Shown here piece after piece: positions 17,399 to 26,111 of a DNA stretch of 64,000 nucleotides. Where the stretch lies: assembly GCF_024734665.1 (NCBI RefSeq), contig NZ_CP102931.1:3842001-3906000 (forward strand). The letters are read 5' to 3'. The position numbers and the translations under genes are program-made. This stretch comes from Variovorax paradoxus. GTDB lineage: Bacteria > Pseudomonadota > Gammaproteobacteria > Burkholderiales > Burkholderiaceae_C. Within the stretch, counting starts at the first letter, position 1. Each line of letters begins with the position of its first letter. The notes below the pieces were generated by a model, which saw nothing but the letters and a program-made list of their open reading frames with translations, had not been told where the DNA came from and searched no databases.

Positions 17399-18358
17399 AT
17401 GACCATCCAACGCATCCTGCTCACGGCAGCATTTGCCATGGCGCTGGCGCCAGCTGTCCATGCACAGCCGAAGACGACGCGGATCGTCGTTTCCTTCACC
17501 TCCGGGGGACCTGTCGACTCGGTCGCCCGGATCCTCTCCGAACAGCTCGGCAAGGAACTGGGCCGCACGGTCATCGTCGACAACAAGCCTGGCGCCAACG
17601 GCGCGATCGGCGCCGTCGATGTCATGAAGTCGGCCCCGGACGGCGGCACGCTGTGGTTCACCAGCGTCGGCGCGGCTGCGATCAATTCTTCGCTGTACGA
17701 GAAGCTCCCCTACGACATGCAGCGCGACTTCTCGCCGGTCTCGCTGGTCGTCAATAACGTCGAGCTGCTGGTGACCCAACAGAGCAACCCGGCCAAGGAC
17801 GCGGCCGACTTCGTGGCAGCAACGAAGAAGCGCGCCGAAGCAACGGCGATGGGCTCCTCCGGCACGGGAAGCATTCCGCATCTGGCAATCGAGCAGTTGG
17901 CCGATTCGAGCGGCGCCAGGCTGCTTCATGTCCCCTACAAGGGTGCAGCGCCGGCCATCACGGACCTGATGGGAGGCCAGATCGGCGGATTCTTCGGCGA
18001 CGTGCCTGGGCTGCTTGGACATCTCCAAGGCGGACGGCTCAAGGCGCTGGGTGTGGCTTCGAGCAAGCGACACCCTTCGTTGCCGGACGTGAAGACGCTG
18101 GAAGAGCAAGGCATCAGGGGCGTCGACACCAACAACTGGTATGCGCTGTTTGCGCCTGCGAAGACGCCGCCCGAGATCGTCGAGGCGCTCAGCAAGGCGG
18201 TGCGCAACACACTGGCCAACCCGGGCGTGCGCGAGAAGTTGCTGAAGACCGGCACGGAGCCTGCCGGATCCACGCCCCAGGAACTGGCAACCATCCAGAA
18301 GCGGGACACCGAGAAGTGGGCGAAGCTGATCCACACCAAGAACATCAAGGCCGAGTGA
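17399..18358 (+). CDS. Bug/TctC family tripartite tricarboxylate transporter binding protein
   Basis: A 319-residue periplasmic binding protein with a clear signal peptide ending in VHAQ. Typical Bug stretches are IVVSFTSGGPVDSVARILSE (residues about 28-47), VDNKPGANGAIGA, and LPYDMQRDFSPVSLV. The family, greatly expanded in Burkholderiales, binds small carboxylic acids. No TctA/TctB genes are next to it, as is common for Bug proteins. It stands in the operon after the SDR with a CGGAGA ribosome site. Confidence 0.92.
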   Translation: MTIQRILLTAAFAMALAPAVHAQPKTTRIVVSFTSGGPVDSVARILSEQLGKELGRTVIVDNKPGANGAIGAVDVMKSAPDGGTLWFTSVGAAAINSSLYEKLPYDMQRDFSPVSLVVNNVELLVTQQSNPAKDAADFVAATKKRAEATAMGSSGTGSIPHLAIEQLADSSGARLLHVPYKGAAPAITDLMGGQIGGFFGDVPGLLGHLQGGRLKALGVASSKRHPSLPDVKTLEEQGIRGVDTNNWYALFAPAKTPPEIVEALSKAVRNTLANPGVREKLLKTGTEPAGSTPQELATIQKRDTEKWAKLIHTKNIKAE

Positions 18359-18885
18359 TGACGACCACCGCTATCCGCGTACCCCTCGTGCAGCCCGGCA
18401 CACGCCCCGAGCTGGCCGAGATCGAGTCCCGCATCATGGCGCAGCGCGGCCGCGTCTCGCTGCTCTATCAGGTGCTCCTCAACAGCGAGCCGATCGCCTC
18501 GGGCTGGGAGCGCATGCTCACGGCGGTTCGCAACCAGACCGGCGTACCCGCCGATCTTCGCGAGCTGATGATCCTTCGGGTCGCCGTTCTCAACGGCGCC
18601 AGCTTCGAGTACGACGCGCACGTACCGCATGCACAGAAGGCAGGCGTCAGCGCCGAGAAGATCGACGCCGTCCGGCAGGAGGCGCTGTCCGGCGTGTTCG
18701 CGCCGCTGGAGCGCCTGGTGCTCGAACTCACGGATGCCATGACCCGCGAGATCGTGGTTCCGGAAGAGCTCATGGGCCGGATCCAGCAGCACTTCGACCC
18801 CAAGGGCGTGGTGGAAGTCGTGGCGACAGTGGCGGCCTACAACATGGTGTCGCGCCTGCTGGTTGCCTTGAACGTCGCACATTGA
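18358..18885 (+). CDS. Carboxymuconolactone decarboxylase / AhpD-like family protein
   Basis: A 175-residue CMD-fold protein starting in a TGATG overlap with the Bug gene. The core (LRELMILRVAVLNGASFEYDAHVPHAQKAG, residues about 61-90) is the CMD helix pair with E/H residues, but the CxxC of AhpD peroxidases is absent (GASFEYDAH). It is therefore more like a 4-carboxymuconolactone decarboxylase relative than a peroxidase. It may act on a ring-derived lactone in the same operon as the lactonase-like enzyme. Confidence 0.85.
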   Translation: MTTTAIRVPLVQPGTRPELAEIESRIMAQRGRVSLLYQVLLNSEPIASGWERMLTAVRNQTGVPADLRELMILRVAVLNGASFEYDAHVPHAQKAGVSAEKIDAVRQEALSGVFAPLERLVLELTDAMTREIVVPEELMGRIQQHFDPKGVVEVVATVAAYNMVSRLLVALNVAH

Positions 18886-18899
18886 ACGAGGAGCCCGGA

Positions 18900-19433
18900 A
18901 TGCAGGATCTGTGGCTGCTCAAGTCCGACACCTCCATGGTCAATCAACCGCTCGCGCCGGTCCGCACGCTGCCGCCTGGAGTTCAGCCATGGCAGGCAAT
19001 GAATGGCGCTTTGGTCTATTTTTACGCGGCAGGGAACACGCCGCCGGTGCTCACGCCCCCGGGTGTTGCCGGCGAGTGGAAACGGCTCGCCTGCTTGCAA
19101 GAGGTGCAGGGCGCGTCGGCCGGCCAGGTTGCTTCGCACCACTATGTTGTGGAAACGGACGTGCTTCCCGAGTTCGAGGACGACCTCAACGCCTGGTATG
19201 CGCAGGAGCACCTGCCCGGACTGGCCGCCGTGCCGGGAACCATCCGGGCGGCCCGGTACATCGACGCCACAGGCTCGCCGCGCTACTACGCCTGTTACGA
19301 CCTCGCGGGCGCCGAGACCCTGGGCAGCCCCCAGTGGCTGGCTGTGCGTGCAACGCCCTGGAGCTCGCGGGTTCGCCCCGCTTTCCGGAACACGGGGCGA
19401 ACCATGTTTGGCCGGCTGTCGGCCGCACGCTGA
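18900..19433 (+). CDS. Unknown protein, probable dimeric alpha-beta-barrel domain
   Basis: A 177-residue protein not assigned to a named family. Its second half (FEDDLNAWYAQEHLPGLAAVPG, then ARYIDATGSPRYYACYDL) has the WYxxEHLP pattern of EthD/ABM-like ferredoxin-fold proteins, which often isomerise or oxidise small organic molecules. The first 80 residues look like a second, less conserved copy. The ATG at 18900 is favoured by GAGGAG 8 bp upstream over a TTG at 18882. It closes the lactonase-SDR-Bug-CMD operon, 15 bp after the CMD gene. Confidence 0.75.
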   Translation: MQDLWLLKSDTSMVNQPLAPVRTLPPGVQPWQAMNGALVYFYAAGNTPPVLTPPGVAGEWKRLACLQEVQGASAGQVASHHYVVETDVLPEFEDDLNAWYAQEHLPGLAAVPGTIRAARYIDATGSPRYYACYDLAGAETLGSPQWLAVRATPWSSRVRPAFRNTGRTMFGRLSAAR

Positions 19434-19454
19434 GCATCGCTCGCACGCCGAAGC

Positions 19455-20108
19455 CTATCGCGCGGATGGCCTGGCCAGCGTAGCCAGCTTCTTCCTGGCC
19501 GCCTGCAAAAGACTGTTCCGTTCGACAGGCAGTGGCGCCTTGGTATCCCCGAGCGCGATGACCTCATGCACGGTGGTCGCGGAGAGCTTCGAGGACAACG
19601 GATCGCGCGGCGACATGCCATTGAGCCTGGTGATCGGGATGACGTGCACCTTGAGATGACGGCCCATTGTTTTCGACAACTTCTGACAAGCTGCCGTCAT
19701 GGCGGCTTCGTCAGGGACCAGCCGGCCATGCACGACCAGCAGTTCCACAGTGCCTTGCGCGTCCTCTCCCAACACGAACGCGCGCACGACCGAGTCCTTG
19801 AACCTGGAACGCAGCATGGCGCGGATCGGCTCTGCCGCGGCGAACGATTTCAGCGCGATGTTCCGCAGCTCGTTGTGAAAGACGAACGAGCGATCGACCT
19901 GAACGGTATCGGCCTGGTCTGCCTTCGCCGCCTGCCGCTTCACTATGCCGCTGCGGACGAGGTGCTCCACAGTGAGGGTGGTCTCGGCCTCCCCCAGCTT
20001 CGCCCGCCTTGCAAGCTCGCTTGTCGAGAACTGTTGATCGGGCGCCGCGTACAGGACCGTGAGGAGCTTCTGTACTTCGGGAGAGAAAAGGAAATCCGCG
20101 GCACTCAT
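19455..20108 (-). CDS. Winged-helix regulator with degenerate nucleotidyltransferase-like domain
   Basis: A 217-residue protein. Residues 1-75 form a MarR-like winged helix (SPEVQKLLTVLYAAPDQQFSTSELARRA, with the recognition helix after it). Residues about 95-180 resemble the nucleotidyltransferase fold placed after such helices in other bacteria (VVRAFVLGEDAQGTVELLVV), but the GS and DxD catalytic residues are not visible, so enzyme activity is doubtful. It is a single gene, convergent with the lactonase operon and divergent from the Rhs gene 448 bp away. Confidence 0.75.
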   Translation of the reverse strand: MSAADFLFSPEVQKLLTVLYAAPDQQFSTSELARRAKLGEAETTLTVEHLVRSGIVKRQAAKADQADTVQVDRSFVFHNELRNIALKSFAAAEPIRAMLRSRFKDSVVRAFVLGEDAQGTVELLVVHGRLVPDEAAMTAACQKLSKTMGRHLKVHVIPITRLNGMSPRDPLSSKLSATTVHEVIALGDTKAPLPVERNSLLQAARKKLATLARPSAR

Positions 20109-20556
20109 TCTTGCTTTGCTGCTGACACAAAGACCGCATTATCCAAGCGGCATGGAAGCGGTCGGCATCGGCGCTTCATCTATCGCTGGCGCAGCGCCTG
20201 AGCATGAAAAGAAAAGTGACAGCGGTCGGCATCGAGGCGGTTTCCCTGAGCGGCTTTTTTCTCCCTGGCCTCTACCAGCGCCGAACCGCTGTCGAGAGGC
20301 AGTGTGCGCGCCCCCATCGAAGCCAACGTGAAGTCTGTGCGGGAGTTCCGCGAAACGATACCAGTCGTCCTGTGAGGTGCGACCTTGAGACCTCTGATGA
20401 GGCTTCAAGGAAGTCGAAGTAATTCTTTCGATGAGCAATCACAGAAACCAGAAATGGACATTCGATTGCTTCATTGAACATGTCGTTACGCTCGTTTCCG
20501 GGCATTGCCGCACAGCGCAATGCATCCGAATTCAAAAGAATTAACGAGGGTCACGC
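20109..20556. other. Intergenic region before the Rhs gene, no convincing gene
   Basis: Short reading frames here lack ribosome sites and familiar composition. GC is visibly lower than in the surrounding operons. ATGAGCAATC (20431-20440) and GATTGCTTCAT (20464-20474) form an inverted repeat with one bulged base and a 23-base spacer, which could be an operator or an RNA hairpin for the Rhs gene. An ACGAGGG ribosome site precedes its ATG. Confidence 0.5.
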
Positions 20557-23500
20557 ATGCATTTCGACGCGACTGCCGCGCATGGCAGCTCCAACCATCG
20601 CCAGATCAAGCGACTCGCGCTGCAAGGCGCTGCAGTGCTTACGCTGCTGAGCATTTCTGGATGGGCCCAGGCGGCCTGCTCGCTGAGCTTCACATCGCCC
20701 AGCAAGGGCGCGAAGGTCACCTCGCCCAACATCACGGTGTTTGGGACCGGCGGCGGCGATGCCACCACCGGTGACGCCGGCACCGTGACCGCCACGCTCA
20801 ACGGTTCGCCGTTCTTCAGCTACTCCGGTTCCTTCACTGCCGTCGTGTCGTTCCTCGAAGGACGTGGCGTGCCTGTCACGCTGCGTTCCGGCCCAAACTA
20901 CCTGGCGGTCTCCGGCAGCGTCGGTGGATGCAGTGCGTCGGACTACATGACGGTCTACTACGACACCTCCGACGTCATTCCGCGCAAGAACAAGGGCGAC
21001 GGCACCGAGCGCAACGGACCGCAGTCGTGCACCGGCAACCCCATCAACTTCGCGATGGGCAACAAGGTGCAGGAGGAAGAAGACTTCCGCAGTGCGTCCA
21101 CGCACTACCCGCTCAGATTCGCACGTATCTTCAACAGCGCCGACGGCTACTGGCGCTACTCGTACGCCATGCGCCTGAGGATCAGTGCGACCGAGGCCGT
21201 GCTGCTCCACGCAAATGGGCGTGAGTCGCCGTTCGCGCGCAGCGGCTCGACCATCACGCCCGATGTGGACGAGCTCGGCACGCTCACGCAAACGGGTTCC
21301 GGCTGGCTTTATGTCGACGTGGACAACACCCGGTACGAGTTCAACACCACCGGCCGCCTGACGAAGCAGACCCATCCCGATGGCTGGTATCACAGCCTCT
21401 CCTACGGCACCAATGGCTCCGTGACCGTGACGGACGGGTTCGGCAACAGCATCGGCTACACGGAAGACGCTCACTTCCAGCCGCGTTCGCTGACCACGCC
21501 CAACTTCAGCGTCGCCTACAACTACGACACCGCCAACCGGCTCACCTCCGTCACCAAGACCGCCGGCGCCAACGTGACGAGCCGCACGTACCACTACGAG
21601 AACGCCGCCAACCCGCGCTTTCTCACAGGCGTGACCGACGAACTGGGTGTGCGCTTCGCCACCTACGCCTACGACTCGCTGGGTCGCGCGACGAGCACCA
21701 CGCACGCGGGCAATGCCGGGCTCACGCAGGTGGTCTACAACGCCAACGGCACGACGACCGTGACCGATCCGGTGGGCCGGGCCACGACCTATCACTACAC
21801 CGTCGTCAATGGCGTGAAGCGCATCTCCCAGATCCAGGGCGAACCGGCACCCGGCTGCCCGGCCAGCAACTCGTCGTTCACCTACGACGCCCGAGGCCTG
21901 CTGTCGAGCCAGACCAATGCGACCGGCAGCGTCACCAGCTTCACCTACAACACCCGCGGCCTGGAGGCCTCTCGCACGGAAGCGCTCGGGGCGCCCGAGC
22001 AAAGAGCGATCGCCACGACCTGGGATGCCACGCTGCCGGTGCCCACCCTTATCGCCCGGACCGGCCAGGAAACCGCGTACACCTACGACACGAGCGGCAA
22101 GCTGCTCACCGAGACGATCACCGATACCGGCGGCACGTCAGGCACCGCTCGCACAAGCCAGCGGACCTACACGACCGAAGGCCTCATCCATACGTACACC
22201 GAGCCCAACGGTGCTGTCACCACCTACGCGTACGACACTCGCGGGAACGTGCAGAGCGCGACCAACGCGCTGGGCCATGTCACGACCTACGCCTACGACA
22301 CGGCCAACCGCCTCACGAGCCAGACGGACCCGAACGGCCTGGTCACCACTTTCACGTGGGATGCGTACGACCGGCTCCTCACGCGCACCGTTGGCACAGG
22401 ACCTGGCCAGACCACGACCCTGACCTATCACCTCACCGGCACGATCGCGACGGTATCGCTGCCCGGCGGGCTGGTCACCGGCTACACATACGACACCGCG
22501 CAGCGCCTGACCGGTTGGAGCAACAACCGCGGCGAGAGCGGCACCTACACCCTCGATGCCGCCGGCAACCGGCTGACGGAGCAGACGCTCGACACGTCCG
22601 GTTCGATCGCCTGGACGACTGCGCGCACCATCAACAAGCTCAACCGCGTCGCCACCCAGACACAAGGGACCAATCAGAACGAGAGCTTCAGCTACGACGC
22701 CAGCGGCGACCGCATCGCTCAGAGCAACGGGCTGAACCAGAGCACCAGCTGGAGCCTGGACTCGCTGGCCCGCGTCAAGACCATCACCGATGCGGCCAAC
22801 GCCAGTGCCGGCCTCAGCTACAACGCACTCGATGCCGTCACCCAGGCCAGCGACTTCAACGCGGTTGCCACCAGCTACAGCCGTGACGCCCTGGGCAACG
22901 CCACGGCCGAAGCCAGCGCTGACAGCGGCCCCCGCAGCAGCCAGTACGATGCGCTCGGCCTGCCCAGCCAGATCATCGATGCGCTCGGCCAGGCCACGAG
23001 CATCACGCGCGATGCGCTGGGACGTCCGACCAGCCTCGTCTTCGCCGACGGCAAGACCACGACCCTGCGCTACGACCTGAGCGCCAACAGCAAGGGGTAC
23101 CTCAGCGAGATCATCGACCGCTCCGGCACCACCGAGTACACCCGCGATGCCCACGGGCGCGTCACTCTCAAGAAGCAAACCCTGGCGACAGGCGCAACTA
23201 CGGGTAGCGTTCAGCAAGTTGGCTACACCTACAACACCGCCACCGGCCAGCTCGCCAGCGTCACGTACCCGGGCGGCGGCGTGCTCAGCCACTTCTACGA
23301 CACGACCGGCCGCCTCGTGCAGCTCGGCTGGAACGGTGCCCCGCTGATCGATGCCGTCACCTGGAATGCCTTGGGCCAGCCCACGGGATGGAGCTGGGCC
23401 TTCACAAGCACCAGCCCGAAGCTCGTGGCCAACCGCAGCTACGACAGCGCCGCGCGTCTGACCCAGACCGAGTTCAGCAGCTACACCTACGACGCGGCCG

Positions 23501-24999
23501 GACGCGTCGGCAGCCTTACGCAGAACCTGTGGGGCCCTGCCGACAGCGATCCGGCTCACAGCACCATTGCAGTGGCCGACAACACCTGGATCGTCGGTTA
23601 CAGCGCGACGGGCCGCATCGTCAGCTTCACTGGTCCTGGCGACAGCGCCAGCTTCAGTTATGACGCCAACGGCAACCGGATGGCGAACACCCGGGTTCTG
23701 GCAGGCCAGACCACCAGCCGCGGCTATACCCTGGAGCCGGGCAGCAACCGCCTCGCCGGCTTCAGCCAGACCATCAACGGCACCAGCAGCACCAGCGTCG
23801 CCTATGGCTACAACGCCAACGGCGACCTGACGAGCGATGGCCTCAGAAGCTATGGCTACGACGCGGAAGGCCGCCTGGCCACGGCCACCACGGGCGCCAA
23901 CGATGTCAGCCCGACCACGCGCTACGCACACAACGCCTTGGGCCAGCGCGTGTTCAAGACCGAGCCGCTGTACCCGCCCAGCCAGGGCGACGAGAACGAC
24001 CCAGGCTTCTGGAACAGTCTCGTGGCGTTCTTCACCAAGCTGTGGAGCCCGACCACGACACAAGCCGAGCAGCTCGGCTTTGCCTATGTCTACGACGAAC
24101 AGGGCAGCCTGATTGCGGAGGTGGGCAGCGGCGGCACGAACAGCTCGGGCGAGGCGCAGTACATCTACCTGCCGACAGCCAATGGGCCGATGCCGATCGT
24201 CGCCGTGGTCAATGGCGCCACGTATGCGGTGCACAGCGATCACCTGAACACGCCGCGCAAGCTCACCGACGCGAGCGGACAGGCAGTCTGGCAATGGGGC
24301 TACAGCGCGTTCGGAGAGGACAAGCCGACGCTGGCGAAGAACCGGTTCGCCAATCTGGAAGTGACACCGAACCCGGGCACGACCAGCATCGCAGAAGTGA
24401 AGTTCAACCTGCGGTATCCGGGGCAATACGCGGACGAGGAGTCTGGGCTGTTCTACAACTACTTCCGCAGCTATGACGCGAGGACGGGGCGGTACAGCCA
24501 GCCTGATCCGATTGGGCTGGACGGGGGGTGGAATCGGTTCGGGTATGTCGATGCGGACCCGCTGAGCTTTGTCGACCCGGAGGGCTTGCGAAACGCACGC
24601 CCCGCAACTCAAGGAGGCAATGCATACAACCGGCGCCAATGGGAGCGGCATGGGCCAAAGCCTATCCAGACGCCACGAGGCGAGGGGACTCAATCGGCCT
24701 GGGAGGCTGCGGCGCAAATGCCCGTACCCGATCCGGAGGCCGGTGACTACCGATTCAGGTGTGTTCGATGGGAGTGCTCGCAGCGGTCTTGCACGCCCGG
24801 GAAGTCACCGACCGATTTCCTGCCACCGGCCTATTTCAAGGACTCGCCTCCGGAAGGTTGCCGGTGCACGCAGACAATGCTGGGGCCCGTCTTCAATCCG
24901 CCGAGCTTCGATCCGAAATCGGACTTGCCTGGGTTGGTGGACAAGTACAGAAACAGCGATGGTCAAATCCGGCGCATGCTGGATGCCATGCGCCCCTGA
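20557..24999 (+). CDS. RHS/YD-repeat protein with variable, Cys-rich C-terminal tip (probable polymorphic toxin)
   Basis: A 1480-residue protein. A signal-like segment (ALQGAAVLTLLSISGWAQA, residues about 25-43) suggests export. The DUF6531-like start is GNPINFAMGNKVQEEEDF near residue 163. Dozens of YD repeats (YDxxGR, YDAxGN types) then fill residues about 210-1150. The Rhs core ends LFYNYFRSYDARTGRYSQPDPIGL, spanning about 1305-1328, and closes at DPEGL (1340-1344). The last 136 residues are a different, less GC-rich module with six cysteines (RFRCVRWECSQRSC then EGCRC), the usual place of a toxin domain. I do not recognise its fold. Small genes follow directly, as immunity genes do. Confidence 0.9.
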   Translation: MHFDATAAHGSSNHRQIKRLALQGAAVLTLLSISGWAQAACSLSFTSPSKGAKVTSPNITVFGTGGGDATTGDAGTVTATLNGSPFFSYSGSFTAVVSFLEGRGVPVTLRSGPNYLAVSGSVGGCSASDYMTVYYDTSDVIPRKNKGDGTERNGPQSCTGNPINFAMGNKVQEEEDFRSASTHYPLRFARIFNSADGYWRYSYAMRLRISATEAVLLHANGRESPFARSGSTITPDVDELGTLTQTGSGWLYVDVDNTRYEFNTTGRLTKQTHPDGWYHSLSYGTNGSVTVTDGFGNSIGYTEDAHFQPRSLTTPNFSVAYNYDTANRLTSVTKTAGANVTSRTYHYENAANPRFLTGVTDELGVRFATYAYDSLGRATSTTHAGNAGLTQVVYNANGTTTVTDPVGRATTYHYTVVNGVKRISQIQGEPAPGCPASNSSFTYDARGLLSSQTNATGSVTSFTYNTRGLEASRTEALGAPEQRAIATTWDATLPVPTLIARTGQETAYTYDTSGKLLTETITDTGGTSGTARTSQRTYTTEGLIHTYTEPNGAVTTYAYDTRGNVQSATNALGHVTTYAYDTANRLTSQTDPNGLVTTFTWDAYDRLLTRTVGTGPGQTTTLTYHLTGTIATVSLPGGLVTGYTYDTAQRLTGWSNNRGESGTYTLDAAGNRLTEQTLDTSGSIAWTTARTINKLNRVATQTQGTNQNESFSYDASGDRIAQSNGLNQSTSWSLDSLARVKTITDAANASAGLSYNALDAVTQASDFNAVATSYSRDALGNATAEASADSGPRSSQYDALGLPSQIIDALGQATSITRDALGRPTSLVFADGKTTTLRYDLSANSKGYLSEIIDRSGTTEYTRDAHGRVTLKKQTLATGATTGSVQQVGYTYNTATGQLASVTYPGGGVLSHFYDTTGRLVQLGWNGAPLIDAVTWNALGQPTGWSWAFTSTSPKLVANRSYDSAARLTQTEFSSYTYDAAGRVGSLTQNLWGPADSDPAHSTIAVADNTWIVGYSATGRIVSFTGPGDSASFSYDANGNRMANTRVLAGQTTSRGYTLEPGSNRLAGFSQTINGTSSTSVAYGYNANGDLTSDGLRSYGYDAEGRLATATTGANDVSPTTRYAHNALGQRVFKTEPLYPPSQGDENDPGFWNSLVAFFTKLWSPTTTQAEQLGFAYVYDEQGSLIAEVGSGGTNSSGEAQYIYLPTANGPMPIVAVVNGATYAVHSDHLNTPRKLTDASGQAVWQWGYSAFGEDKPTLAKNRFANLEVTPNPGTTSIAEVKFNLRYPGQYADEESGLFYNYFRSYDARTGRYSQPDPIGLDGGWNRFGYVDADPLSFVDPEGLRNARPATQGGNAYNRRQWERHGPKPIQTPRGEGTQSAWEAAAQMPVPDPEAGDYRFRCVRWECSQRSCTPGKSPTDFLPPAYFKDSPPEGCRCTQTMLGPVFNPPSFDPKSDLPGLVDKYRNSDGQIRRMLDAMRP

Positions 25000-25006
25000 G
25001 GAGTGA

Positions 25007-25231
25007 GTGTTGAAGGTCGAACTCGGAATCGGTGTTGCCGGGGTCCTCATCGGTTTGGCGCTGATGGCGACAGGGCAACGCATGTGCCGCACGACCTGCT
25101 GGGTCGACAACGTATTCAAGATGCTCCTGCCGACCTCGTATGAATCCTGGGCAGGTGGACTGCCGGTGCTTCTGATCGGAGTGGGCATCATCGGACACGC
25201 GATCTACAGACGATTCAGGAGACCCAATTAG
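25007..25231 (+). CDS. Small membrane protein right after the Rhs tip, immunity candidate
   Basis: A 74-residue protein with two membrane segments (IGVAGVLIGLALMATG and GLPVLLIGVGIIGHAIY) separated by a short loop with two cysteines (CRTTC), ending in basic RRFRRPN. It starts 7 bp after the Rhs stop at GTG 25007 or TTG 25010; a GAGGAG site suits the TTG better. No family is recognised. Position directly behind a variable Rhs tip is what an immunity gene would show, but a two-helix protein could equally be an accessory membrane protein. Confidence 0.7.
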   Translation: MLKVELGIGVAGVLIGLALMATGQRMCRTTCWVDNVFKMLLPTSYESWAGGLPVLLIGVGIIGHAIYRRFRRPN

Positions 25232-25241
25232 GCACGCCGAG

Positions 25242-25442
25242 ATGCGACTGAAGCGCTCGATCACATTTGTCTCTGCAGCTCTTGCCCTGCTATCTCTGGC
25301 GGCAGGGTGGTATAGCTGGGAGCGAGGCCAGCAGCCGCGGCAAGCCGCGCAAGAGACTGCCAGCACTGGTGACGGGCACAAATTCATCAAAGTGGTAGTC
25401 GACAAGAATGTCGAGCCGTGGACGGTAGTGGAGTTGCAGTAA
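25242..25442 (+). CDS. Small exported or membrane-anchored protein of unknown function
   Basis: A 66-residue protein with an N-terminal basic stretch (MRLKRS), one hydrophobic segment (ITFVSAALALLSLAAGWY) and a 40-residue polar tail. It begins 10 bp after the previous small gene, so all belong to the Rhs downstream cluster. No family was recognised. A second candidate immunity or accessory gene. Confidence 0.6.
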   Translation: MRLKRSITFVSAALALLSLAAGWYSWERGQQPRQAAQETASTGDGHKFIKVVVDKNVEPWTVVELQ

Positions 25443-25480
25443 AGACCCCACTAGGCGGCATCTTTCCCAAACCCCAACGC

Positions 25481-26053
25481 ATGCATGCAGACCGCGAAGA
25501 AAAACTGGTCGCCGCCCGCAAGGCATACACGGACGGCCTGCTTTATCTGGCCTTTGATCTCTATCAAGTGCAGGCAGACGAAGGGCATGTCGAAAGCCAG
25601 GTGTTTGTCGCCTGGATGTTGTCTCAGGGGGTTGGCTGCGAGAAAGACGAGAGCCAAGCCGCTGCCTACTACGAGCGAGCAGCAGTTCACGGGCATCCGC
25701 TGGGCTGCTTCTACTTCGCCCGTTGGTTGACGCGAGCTGGCGAACATGCGAAGGCCCATCGCTTCTATGCGATGGGCGCAGAAAAGCGACATCTGCCCTC
25801 GATGTTTCGTGTCGGCTATTCGTTGGCTCATGGCAAAGGCGTTTCACGCGATCTTCAGCGGTCCTATGAAGTCCTGAAAGAAGCTGCGATGCATGGTCAT
25901 GCCTTCGCGCTGCGAGAACTGGGTCTTCAAGATCTGCGCGGCAGACGAGGTCTTGTTTGGCAGCCTGTCGGGCTCGTGGAAATTCTTGCCGCAGTGTGCT
26001 GGGGCTTCATGGTCTCCATGGCCAATGACGATTCGGATCTTTTGATCTCCTAG
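25481..26053 (+). CDS. Sel1-repeat protein in the Rhs downstream cluster
   Basis: A 190-residue protein with at least three Sel1-like helical repeats: ESQVFVAWMLSQGVGCEKDE then AAAYYERAAVHGHPLG, and SMFRVGYSLAHGKGVSRDL. A hydrophobic segment follows near the C-terminus (VGLVEILAAVCWGFMVSM). The frame is open back to a GTG at 25418 that would overlap the preceding gene; ATG 25481 was chosen as repeat homology starts soon after and no ribosome site favours the GTG. Sel1 proteins bind partner proteins, and they are often found beside Rhs or secretion-system effectors as immunity or adaptor proteins. Confidence 0.75.
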   Translation: MHADREEKLVAARKAYTDGLLYLAFDLYQVQADEGHVESQVFVAWMLSQGVGCEKDESQAAAYYERAAVHGHPLGCFYFARWLTRAGEHAKAHRFYAMGAEKRHLPSMFRVGYSLAHGKGVSRDLQRSYEVLKEAAMHGHAFALRELGLQDLRGRRGLVWQPVGLVEILAAVCWGFMVSMANDDSDLLIS

Positions 26054-26111
26054 ACCTTGCTCTGCCGCACAACAATGCTCGCGCAATCATGATTCGCAAC
26101 GGAAGCTTCAG

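Noticed and set aside
20204..20422. 72-residue open frame in the gap before the Rhs gene
   Set aside because: No ribosome site, odd composition and no recognisable feature.
20557..24580. Repeated YD-type units looking like a DNA repeat array or CRISPR
   Set aside because: They are imperfect protein repeats of an Rhs gene, continuous in one frame, with no constant repeat and spacer.
22138..24717. 859-residue minus-strand open frame opposite the Rhs gene
   Set aside because: A shadow of the repeat-rich Rhs frame; its Gly/Val/Arg-rich repeats mirror YD codons.
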